Made by a program: the position numbers and the translations under genes
Shown here: piece after piece, positions 1 through 6,042 of the stretch
Position numbering within the stretch: the stretch's first letter is position 1
Layout of the letters: each line of letters opens with the position of its first letter
From: Sanchytrium tribonematis
Lineage: Eukaryota; Sanchytriomycota; Sanchytriomycetes; Sanchytriales; Sanchytriaceae
NCBI GenBank assembly: GCA_018985235.1
Contig: JADGIG010000205.1
Span: forward strand, 1-12,919
Length of the DNA stretch: 12,919 bases
Direction of reading: 5' to 3'
The notes under the pieces: generated by a model
Database searches by the model: none
Told to the model about the DNA's origin: nothing
Seen by the model: only the letters and a program-made list of their open reading frames with translations

Positions 1-569
1 AAGCTGGTGAAGAAAGAGTATTAAAGAGAGAAGGATTGAGAACCATCAAAACAGTTGGTACTTTAAGACCAAATGTTTTGCTTTATAATGAAATGAACCC
101 AAACGACGTTGACGTTCAAAAGAAACTCACAAAAGACAGGAAGAAAGGAAATACTGTCATAGTCATCGGGACTTCTTTAAAAGTTAACGGGATTAAGCGT
201 GCAATAAAGGATTTGAGCCTGTCTGGCTGCGATGTCTGGTTAGTTAACCCGGACGAAAACATCAAAATACCATCAGAACTAAAAAATATTTTCACCAAAA
301 TTTTGCACATGACAGCTGATGATTTTGCTAAATATATGGATACCAATGTACTAAAACAGTCAACTATGGATAAATTTGTCAAGAAAACTTCCACAAATAC
401 CAAAAAGTCTATTGTAGTGGAAATTTCGTCTATCAAGAAAGAAACAAATCCTCTTAAAAATAAGACATTGAATTTCAAGACCAAAAAATTGGTTGAATCA
501 GACACAAAAGCGGAAAATACTCCACCGGAAGAATCACAATTGAAGAGCAAAATCCTCCAAAGTAAATAG
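1..569 (+). CDS. NAD-dependent histone deacetylase, Hst3/Hst4-like sirtuin (3' part)
   Basis: This is the C-terminal part of a sirtuin; the frame is open to the left window edge from base 3, so the N-terminal catalytic half lies outside. The visible core has VGTLRPNVLLYNE near the start, then VIVIGTSLKV (the NAD-binding GTS turn) and VWLVNPDE, in the usual sirtuin order. The 'LRP..LYNE' and 'GTSLKVNGIKRAIKDL' wording is closest to fungal Hst3/Hst4, nuclear enzymes that remove acetyl from histone H3 lysine 56; that subfamily call is from remembered family patterns. After the core comes a roughly 80-residue lysine-rich, probably disordered tail containing QSTMDKFV at 357-380, which resembles a PCNA-binding PIP box. 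The stop is TAG at 567-569, only 7 bp from the stop of the opposing kinase gene. No intron is needed in the visible part. Confidence 0.85.
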   Translation, partial: AGEERVLKREGLRTIKTVGTLRPNVLLYNEMNPNDVDVQKKLTKDRKKGNTVIVIGTSLKVNGIKRAIKDLSLSGCDVWLVNPDENIKIPSELKNIFTKILHMTADDFAKYMDTNVLKQSTMDKFVKKTSTNTKKSIVVEISSIKKETNPLKNKTLNFKTKKLVESDTKAENTPPEESQLKSKILQSK

Positions 570-576
570 CATAAAT

Positions 577-1437
577 TTACAATTTTTTATTGAACATTTT
601 TAATGCCCCCATTGTAGTGATTCTCTTATTTTTGTTTGGTTGCAACAAATTTTCCAGAATTTTGTTTCCATGGCAATCGACATACTTGAGACTGGAAATT
701 TTGTTGATCATTTCATCGTCATCGACACACAACCAGGGCAAATCACCAATAATCAATTCATAATAAATACAACCGATAGACCAAACGTCTCTTGCTAATC
801 CATATTTATAAAATTCACCTATGAAGCATTCAGGCGCCATATATTCCAAAGTTCCTTCTAACCATTCAGAAGTCAATTCATGAGAAATTAACATTTCTGA
901 AAATCCGAAATCAATCAATTTAAGTTTATCAGGCCTGACAAATACAATATTCATAGGCTTGATATCTTTATGAATGACATTCAATTGATGCAAAGACAAT
1001 ACAGCCCTACAAATTTCAACCATCAAAGAAACTACTATAGAACTATTTTTCAACTTGGGCATCATCTGGTGTAATGTATAAGGCGCATATTCAAATAATA
1101 GATGGTAATTGGTATTACTGGCTTCAAAAGCAATCAAATTGATGACATAGGGAATATCTTTAAGCAACTGTAAACATTGCAATTCTTTCTCGGCATGATA
1201 ATGAGTCACAGCATCCACCACCTTTGTCATTTTGAGGGCATATATATTGAAATTGATATGAACCTTGTAAACAGTGCTAGAATATCCATGGCCTAGAGCA
1301 TTAATTAAAACTACATTGTATTCTTGAACAGAAATCACGGTTTTTGGTTCTATAGAACAAACACATCCAAGTTCAATGTAACAGCAAATTATATCAAAAA
1401 TCCAATAAAAGTAAGACAGAAGTTTTAAAATGGCCAT
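577..1437 (-). CDS. Protein kinase, possibly Mps1/TTK-related
   Basis: A 286-aa protein that is almost entirely a kinase domain with the key residues present: glycine loop GHGYSSTV (49-56), ATP lysine K69 in YALK, catalytic loop HKDIKPMN (D158, N163), DFG (D176), APE (201-203) and RDVW (D217). It should be an active Ser/Thr or dual-specificity kinase. The paired serines in the glycine loop and the 'LKLIDFGFSEM' and 'EGTLEYMAPE' stretches recall Mps1/TTK spindle-checkpoint kinases, but HKD replaces the HSD usual there, so the subfamily is tentative. Residues 3-27 are oddly hydrophobic for a kinase N terminus; no convincing intron was found that would remove them. The ATG lies 59 bp from the divergent Ubc9 ATG, so both share a tiny promoter. 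AATAAA on the coding strand falls inside the last codons (591-586), and the TAA stop faces the sirtuin stop 7 bp away. Confidence 0.85.
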   Translation of the reverse strand: MAILKLLSYFYWIFDIICCYIELGCVCSIEPKTVISVQEYNVVLINALGHGYSSTVYKVHINFNIYALKMTKVVDAVTHYHAEKELQCLQLLKDIPYVINLIAFEASNTNYHLLFEYAPYTLHQMMPKLKNSSIVVSLMVEICRAVLSLHQLNVIHKDIKPMNIVFVRPDKLKLIDFGFSEMLISHELTSEWLEGTLEYMAPECFIGEFYKYGLARDVWSIGCIYYELIIGDLPWLCVDDDEMINKISSLKYVDCHGNKILENLLQPNKNKRITTMGALKMFNKKL

Positions 1438-1496
1438 TGAGAGCGACTTTGTAGTTTTTCAACATTTTCAGAATGCTCCTACAGTTTTAACTTGAC
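1438..1496. promoter_or_regulatory. 59-bp divergent intergenic region (kinase / Ubc9)
   Basis: Only 59 bp separate the ATG of the kinase (minus strand) from the ATG of the Ubc9 gene (plus strand). Both promoters and both 5' leaders must fit here or extend into the neighbouring coding sequence. No TATA box or other clear motif was recognised. Confidence 0.5.
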
Positions 1497-1964
1497 ATGA
1501 GTGCGGAAGAGAGACTGGCGACCGAGAGGAAAAAATTTAGAAAAGAAAGACCACAAGGATTTTACGCGAAACCAGCCACAAAAAGGAATGGAGAATTAAA
1601 CCTTTTTATTTGGAATTGTAAATTCCCAGGAGTCGCAAATACCATTTGGGCTGATGGCACATATAACGTTATATTAGAATTTCCACCTGACTATCCGAAA
1701 AACCCACCGACTGCAAAGTTTTCGCCTCCCATATATCACGTAAATGTGTATGATGATGGATTAGTATGTCTCAGTTTACTAGACGCTAATCAGGATTGGA
1801 AATCAACAGTAGATGTCAAAACAATACTAATTAGCTTACAGATGCTTTTAAATAGTCCTAATATAGAATCTCCTGCCAATCCAACAGCTGGGATGTGGTA
1901 TGGTGAGAACAAGGCCAAGTACAATGAAAATGTAAAAATTTCAATAAAAAGTATGAAGAATTGA
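1497..1964 (+). CDS. UBC9: SUMO-conjugating E2 enzyme, Ubc9 type
   Basis: A 155-aa UBC-fold protein matching Ubc9 (158 aa in human) along its whole length, with no intron. It would take SUMO from the E1 onto its cysteine and pass it to lysines on target proteins, mainly in the nucleus. Visible landmarks are the N-terminal helix 'RLATERKKFRKERPQGF', the PPDYPKNPP turn, the active-site cysteine C91 in GLVCLSLL, and LLNSPNIESPANPTAG after it. Two catalytic-site positions differ from the Ubc9 norm: the HPN motif reads HVN (H81-V82-N83), and the residue aligned with human Asp127 is Ser125. The asparagine that stabilises the oxyanion and the cysteine are kept, so activity is likely. The stop (TGA) is 10 bp from the stop of the opposing coiled-coil gene. 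Confidence 0.9.
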   Translation: MSAEERLATERKKFRKERPQGFYAKPATKRNGELNLFIWNCKFPGVANTIWADGTYNVILEFPPDYPKNPPTAKFSPPIYHVNVYDDGLVCLSLLDANQDWKSTVDVKTILISLQMLLNSPNIESPANPTAGMWYGENKAKYNENVKISIKSMKN

Positions 1965-1974
1965 ATTAGGTTTA

Positions 1975-3302
1975 TTAAATCAATGGTAAATTTTGAGCCC
2001 TAGCGTCAATCTGCCGAATTTGTTGCCTTCTAATACGCAACTGTTCAAATTCCTTTTGCACATCAGAGGTCAGATCCTTCGGTGACAAAACTATGAGTGG
2101 TAATTTGCTAGTCTTATTTTCCAATTCAGGAAGCTGTTTCTAAATGAGAAAAAAATGCCCAAGCTCCAATGCCTCTTTTATTTTTAACTTCATTTACTGA
2201 AGTGTCTTCAAAACCCTACGAAAGTATGGAAGTTACATTTTGTTTGTTGGCTTCTTGCTTTTCTGCCAGTTTTTTGTCTTTCTTATCTTTGATTTGACCT
2301 TTTAAATACTCAGCATTAACTCTGTTTTTCTCAAGCTAAATGAACAAAAAATACCTTTTCTTCTCTACCAGGATCGTCATTGGTATGATCGGAAGCTCTT
2401 CTACTAGGTTTTTCTGATGGACTCATCGTCATATTTCCAGAGCTAATTCTTGAACTAGCAGTACCAGGTTTTGATACTATAGTAGAAGAATTTTTTAAAG
2501 GCGGTAACTGGGCAGATGATAGCCGACTATTGTCCTCTGCTTGGTAATCATTGAACATTTCGGTAGAATTTTGGTGAGAAACTGATTTGGATCTTACACC
2601 AAGTTCTTTAAATTCTAAATCTGTGATCATTTCGTTCTGGAAATCAACAGAACCCTTTTTTGATTCGGGTTTTTCGATATTTGAAGTGTTTTGTCTTCTT
2701 CCAGAAGGATAGTTGCTCTGCTTACCATATCCATCGTATATTCTATCTCTTTCTTCTCCGGCGATGATGTCAAACTTTTCAGTTCTTTCGTAAACGTGGT
2801 CCTTAACGGCTTTTCTACCATTATTTGTCTTAAATTCAGGGCCATTTCCGAAATTAGTTCCACTTTCTTGAGCAAGTTTTTTTTCTTGCTCTTTTTCGAG
2901 CATTTCTTGTCGTTTTTTGGCTTCTGCGTGCTTTTCCTTAAAATCCTGAAGCTCTTTCTTTCTTAGTTCGTTTTGGATACGGAGCTTTTCGAGCTGTTCT
3001 GGTGTGTGTTCATGAGCACCATTTGTAATTCGAGCATCTTTTTTTAGTGCTCGTCTATTTCCTTCATCGACAGGTAGTTCTTTTAAAGCAGATTTTTTAG
3101 GAGTTCCGTCCAAATTGTAGTCTTGAAATCCGCCGTTAACAATTTTCTTGAAATCGGTCTTTTGCTCCTCTTGTTCATGACCAAGACTTGTAGCTCGTTT
3201 CGTCGGTCTATTTTGTATCTCTTTGGCTCTTCTTTCGTTTTCTTCTTTCTGTAATTTATTTGGATCGTTTGGTGTCATGTCATGAGCTAAAAAATTTGAC
3301 AT
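1975..3302 (-). CDS. Coiled-coil, charged protein in four exons
   Basis: Exons are 3302-2355, 2335-2237, 2215-2159 and 2139-1975, joined by introns of 19, 21 and 19 nt, all phase 0, giving 422 aa. The ATG at 3302 (MSNFLAHDMTPNDPN) was chosen because the frame upstream offers only a TTG. The protein is very rich in Lys, Glu, Arg and Gln. A long coiled coil is likely at about residues 101-146, a second charged helix at 317-349 (contains AEYLKGQIKDKKDKKLAEKQ) and a third at about 392-418, with a Ser/Thr-rich disordered stretch between the first two. The style resembles centrosome or spindle-pole and microtubule-associated proteins (for example CSPP1-like), but no family is recognised with confidence. 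The stop TAA overlaps AATAAA (1976-1971) and lies 10 bp from the Ubc9 stop. An alternative 58-nt GT-AG intron would replace the last one and drop 13 residues. Confidence 0.8.
2140..2158 (-). other. 19-nt GC-AG intron 3 of the coiled-coil gene
   Basis: Coding-strand sequence GCATTTTTTTCTCATTTAG, phase 0. It matches intron 1 of the same gene at 16 of 19 positions but has a GC donor. Retention shifts the frame and gives a stop after ten codons; removal joins GCT TGG to AAA CAG and opens 54 more codons. GT donors further upstream (58 or 49 nt from the same acceptor) would also keep the frame but would be out of line with every other intron here. Confidence 0.7.
2216..2236 (-). other. 21-nt spliceosomal intron 2 of the coiled-coil gene
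   Basis: Starts GTAAC and ends TCGTAG on the coding strand, phase 0. Its length is a multiple of three, but it carries an in-frame TAG at its end, so retention would still terminate translation. Removal joins AAA CAA AAT to GGT TTT GAA. Confidence 0.8.
2336..2354 (-). other. 19-nt spliceosomal intron 1 of the coiled-coil gene
   Basis: Coding-strand sequence GTATTTTTTGTTCATTTAG, phase 0. If retained it reads VFFVHLA and then a stop. Removal joins GAA GAA AAG to CTT GAG AAA and keeps a charged helix open. Confidence 0.85.
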
Positions 3303-3422
3303 TTTCGGTGGCTTGTGCAAATGCCATTCGTTTTAAAACAGCCAAAAAAGTCTATCAACCCCTGATATATTGAAAATGAATAAACGTGTGGCTATTTACG
3401 CCAAAGTTAAAACTGAACTGAA
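3303..3422. promoter_or_regulatory. 120-bp divergent intergenic region (coiled-coil / PhoD)
   Basis: Both neighbouring genes start from this stretch in opposite directions. It is AT-rich and contains no recognised TATA box or repeated motif. Short open frames in it have no support as exons. Confidence 0.45.
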
Positions 3423-4874
3423 ATGCTTATATCCATAATTTTCGGTTTGGAATTAATTAACCTACTCGCTCAAGTTAATTACGTGCAACGCCCACTTCAA
3501 AAATCATTTACTTCTAAGCCTAAGTTTAATGCTGGCGTAGCCAGTGGGGATCCTACTTTAAACTCGATTATTTTATGGACACGGGTAGAAAATTACAGTG
3601 GCGTAGTCTACGTTGAAATAAGTGGGAAGGAAACTTTAGAAAATAGCGTGATTCATCATTCAAAAACTTCTGCAAAACACGATTATATAGTCAAATTGGA
3701 TGTATCAGGACTTCGGGCTCACAAGCGCTACTATTATCAATTTTACGTCAATTATGGCAACAAAAAGATCAGGTCCCTGATGGGAACATTTAAAACTTTG
3801 CCTGTTGACACAAAGCACGTCAAGTTAGCTATAGCCTCTTGTCAAAATTTACCATATGGTTTTTTTACACCACTGAAGATTATGGTGGATCTCAAGGCGG
3901 ACTATCAAGTTTTTTTAGGTGACTATATTTATGAGTACAGAAATGGTCCTTATGGCAATGGCACTGCTATCAATCGTCTACCTAAGCCGAATAGAGACCT
4001 CACGACATTGTCAGATTATAGAACGCGACATTTGCAATATAAACAAGATAGAGATTTGCAGCATTTTCATCAATACATCTCACAAATACCTGTGTGGGAT
4101 GACCATGAATTTAGTGACAATAGCTGGAGAAATGGTTCCAAATTAAGAAATAGCACTTTTATGGCGAGAAAATTAGCCGCAATGCAGGCTTATTTTGAAT
4201 ACATGCCTATACGTGTTTTCCCAAAACAAATGTTTGATCCAATTTATCGAACATTTCAGTTTGGAAAATTATTTGAGTTGATTATGATGGACACTAGAAG
4301 CGTTCGTGATCAAAATGGGATTAGAAACCCAAAGATAATTGGAAATCCTAATAGAACCTTATTAGGGACTGCTCAAGAGAATTGGTTAAAAAAATTGCCT
4401 TTAAAACCAACCAAATGGACATTATATGGTAATCAAATCGCCTTTGCAGTAGTGAACAAGAAAATTCACAATCTCAATTTCCCACTTTTAGAAGACGCAT
4501 GGGATGCCTACCCAGCATCTAGACGGTTTATGATTGATTATATGCATAAGAGACAATTAGAAAGTGGATCCAAACCCATTATGCTCTCTGGAGATGTTCA
4601 TATTTCCATGCACAATCGAATTGAAGGAATTGATGAGCTCATCGCTCCAGCAATTGCTTCTCTCAGCTTTGAGAATAAGCATCTAAAGTCTGTTGCTAAT
4701 AAGGTACTGAATCTTTTGAAAGTAGGAGAGTCTTTGTGGGTCGATGTCTATTCGAAAGGATTTATGATGTTGGATATATTTGTGGATAAAATCAACGTAA
4801 CTTGGATCCATCTTGATGTCAAAAAAGACACTTATAATTACACAGTGGGTAAGAATATTGTAATTTCAAAATAA
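3423..4874 (+). CDS. Secreted PhoD-like phosphatase (metallophosphoesterase)
   Basis: A single-exon 483-aa protein. Residues 1-17 form a hydrophobic signal peptide. Next comes the PhoD N-terminal domain (FNAGVASGDPTLNSIILWTRV at 35-55), then the metallophosphatase domain with the family's metal ligands: C140 in IASCQN, D167 in FLGDYIYEY, DDHE at 226-229 in VWDDHEFSDN, and SGDVHISMHNR with D391 and H393. In bacterial PhoD these positions bind iron and calcium and hydrolyse phosphodiesters and phosphomonoesters outside the cytoplasm. Several N-X-S/T sites (NYSG, NGTA, NGSK, NRTL, NVTW, NYTV) fit passage through the secretory route. A role in scavenging phosphate or in wall or host-surface breakdown is inference. 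The TAA stop overlaps AATAAA (4870-4875), and only 5 bp separate it from the stop of the opposing small gene. Confidence 0.9.
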   Translation: MLISIIFGLELINLLAQVNYVQRPLQKSFTSKPKFNAGVASGDPTLNSIILWTRVENYSGVVYVEISGKETLENSVIHHSKTSAKHDYIVKLDVSGLRAHKRYYYQFYVNYGNKKIRSLMGTFKTLPVDTKHVKLAIASCQNLPYGFFTPLKIMVDLKADYQVFLGDYIYEYRNGPYGNGTAINRLPKPNRDLTTLSDYRTRHLQYKQDRDLQHFHQYISQIPVWDDHEFSDNSWRNGSKLRNSTFMARKLAAMQAYFEYMPIRVFPKQMFDPIYRTFQFGKLFELIMMDTRSVRDQNGIRNPKIIGNPNRTLLGTAQENWLKKLPLKPTKWTLYGNQIAFAVVNKKIHNLNFPLLEDAWDAYPASRRFMIDYMHKRQLESGSKPIMLSGDVHISMHNRIEGIDELIAPAIASLSFENKHLKSVANKVLNLLKVGESLWVDVYSKGFMMLDIFVDKINVTWIHLDVKKDTYNYTVGKNIVISK

Positions 4875-4879
4875 AAGAT

Positions 4880-5149
4880 TTATTTCAATCCGAGTAAAAG
4901 TAACAATGGCCCAAAAAAAGCGAGAAATAGCGAGTTTAACTCAGATTGTTGCATATTATCCATCTCCGCTTCGATTGAAAGTATAAGGAGATTTAGTGAC
5001 TTGAGTTTGCTTATTGATGATGTTCCTTGTTTCTGAATATAAAGATTTCTTAGTTTAGACTGCAATTGATCATAATGCAAGTTATTCGCACTTTCAGATA
5101 GCTCTGGACCCATTGACGCAAACAATACAATCAAATTCAGTAGTATCAT
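4880..5149 (-). CDS. 89-aa secreted or membrane-anchored small protein
   Basis: The family is not recognised. The protein begins with a hydrophobic stretch MILLNLIVLFASMG that looks like a signal peptide, continues with a polar, mostly helical region (about 20-72), and ends with a second strongly hydrophobic segment (SLFLAFFGPLLLLLGLK), consistent with a GPI-attachment signal or a C-terminal membrane anchor. There is no cysteine. Support for it being real: a signal-like start, a hydrophobic end placed exactly at the stop, a stop that overlaps AATAAA (4884-4879) like other genes here, and a 5-bp gap to the PhoD stop that matches the other convergent pairs. Two CCAAT boxes lie 49 and 70 nt upstream of its ATG. 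A three-residue-in-frame shift or a missing 5' exon cannot be excluded. Confidence 0.65.
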   Translation of the reverse strand: MILLNLIVLFASMGPELSESANNLHYDQLQSKLRNLYIQKQGTSSISKLKSLNLLILSIEAEMDNMQQSELNSLFLAFFGPLLLLLGLK

Positions 5150-5629
5150 TGATCTTCCATCAAGCGCATTCTATTTAACAAATCAATTTAGCTGATGATT
5201 GGTCAGAAGTTTTGAGTGATTGGTTGGGAACTCTATTCTGCAAAGGCAATCTCGGAATCCTTTTTAAAACTTTTGAGACATCAAATATAAAAACCAGTGA
5301 ATTCAAAAATTTGAAAGACTTTTAGAATCTTTGAAATGTTTATTGGAAAAAAGGTATCCAAAATAACTGTAAGAAATCTGATCTAGTCATCAAGAATAAA
5401 ATGTTGATTCAAATTGAGTTTGCATTGTCGTCAATAAATAGTGCAGACATTAATTTTCCAATTTGATAGAATTTTCATAAAGTTCCAATAGTGCGGTGTT
5501 CAAAGGTCCTACAATTTTTTGGTATCTTTCTTCTTTTTCCAAATATGAATTATCAAATAATAGAGACGGATCAGATTTTTTCAGATATTTAATAATTTAA
5601 ATGAAGACCTTGCTTTCTCCCTAGCAATA
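5150..5629. other. Longest gene-poor stretch (480 bp)
   Basis: This lies between the start of the 89-aa gene and the first stop of the unrecognised gene upstream. Its right part (5596-5453, minus strand) holds a 48-codon open frame with coding-like composition, in the same frame as the upstream gene. Its middle holds a weak plus-strand candidate (5336-5466) that becomes a 36-aa frame if a 20-nt GT-AG segment at 5354-5373 is removed. Its left part holds the paired CCAAT boxes. No RNA gene or repeat was seen. Confidence 0.5.
5198..5223 (-). promoter_or_regulatory. Paired CCAAT boxes upstream of the 89-aa gene
   Basis: On the minus strand ACCAATCA occurs twice, with the CCAAT cores at 5202-5198 and 5223-5219. 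They have the same orientation and are 21 bp apart (about two helical turns), 49 and 70 nt upstream of the ATG. ACCAATCA is the classic NF-Y/HAP-complex site. Function is inferred from sequence and position only. Confidence 0.4.
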
Positions 5630-5932
5630 TTACAAAAGCAAAAGCGCTTTGAAGATCAGTTTCGTTGTGTGTTCTTTTAAATTCATCTTGGTATTCTGTA
5701 TGAATTCCTGTTCGTTCAGATTATTAAATTGTCTTTTCAATGCATTATAATTTGAATTCATGATTGCCATTCCATCTACGTAGTCATCTTTAACCTTTCC
5801 ATACAAAAGAAGATTGACAATTTCCGGGTTTTTGGACTTAAACTCAAATAGCTCAATTAATCTAATGATTGAAATTGCTGGTCTAGTTTCTATATCAAAC
5901 ACTCGAAAGTACACAATTTGATTGGCTGACAT
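5630..5932 (-). CDS. Unrecognised protein, at least 100 aa; 3' end uncertain
   Basis: The family is not recognised. The ATG at 5932 begins MSANQIVYFRVFDIETRPA; the protein looks cytosolic and largely helical, without signal peptide, membrane segment or cysteine. The first in-frame stop is the TAA at 5632-5630. The donor-like GTAATATTG overlaps it (from 5633), which suggests an intron in phase 2. AG acceptors give introns of 13, 17, 21 or 25 nt; the 21-nt choice adds only KVFI before another TAA (5599-5597). Beyond that, 48 more codons in the same frame look coding-like (contains KYLKKSDPSLLF and TALLELYENSIKLEN) and end at 5450. Either the terminus is at 5630 or shortly after, or an unrecognised splice or a nonsense mutation separates the two parts. 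It sits in tandem 110 bp downstream of the MesA-like gene. Confidence 0.6.
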   Translation of the reverse strand: MSANQIVYFRVFDIETRPAISIIRLIELFEFKSKNPEIVNLLLYGKVKDDYVDGMAIMNSNYNALKRQFNNLNEQEFIQNTKMNLKEHTTKLIFKALLLL

Positions 5933-6042
5933 TATTTAGTCTAGTTTATATATTTGAAATACAACAAAAGCTTGAATCGATTTATCTCGAATTAACAGTT
6001 CAGAAGTTAGTCTAGTTTTTATATTTGGTGTCCCTTTTATTA

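Noticed and set aside
116-550. 144-aa minus-strand open frame opposite the sirtuin tail
   Set aside because: It is the mirror of lysine-rich coding sequence, rich in Phe, Leu and Ser without any family pattern, and overlaps a clear sirtuin.
1300-1437. Tiny intron to remove the hydrophobic N terminus of the kinase
   Set aside because: The only usable acceptor (TATAG near 1350) pairs with donors giving 13, 15 or 33 nt, none of which contains a stop or fits the other introns.
2140-2200. 58- or 49-nt GT-AG intron in the coiled-coil gene in place of the 19-nt GC-AG one
   Set aside because: Both keep the frame, but the 19-nt segment is nearly identical to another intron of the same gene; kept only as an alternative.
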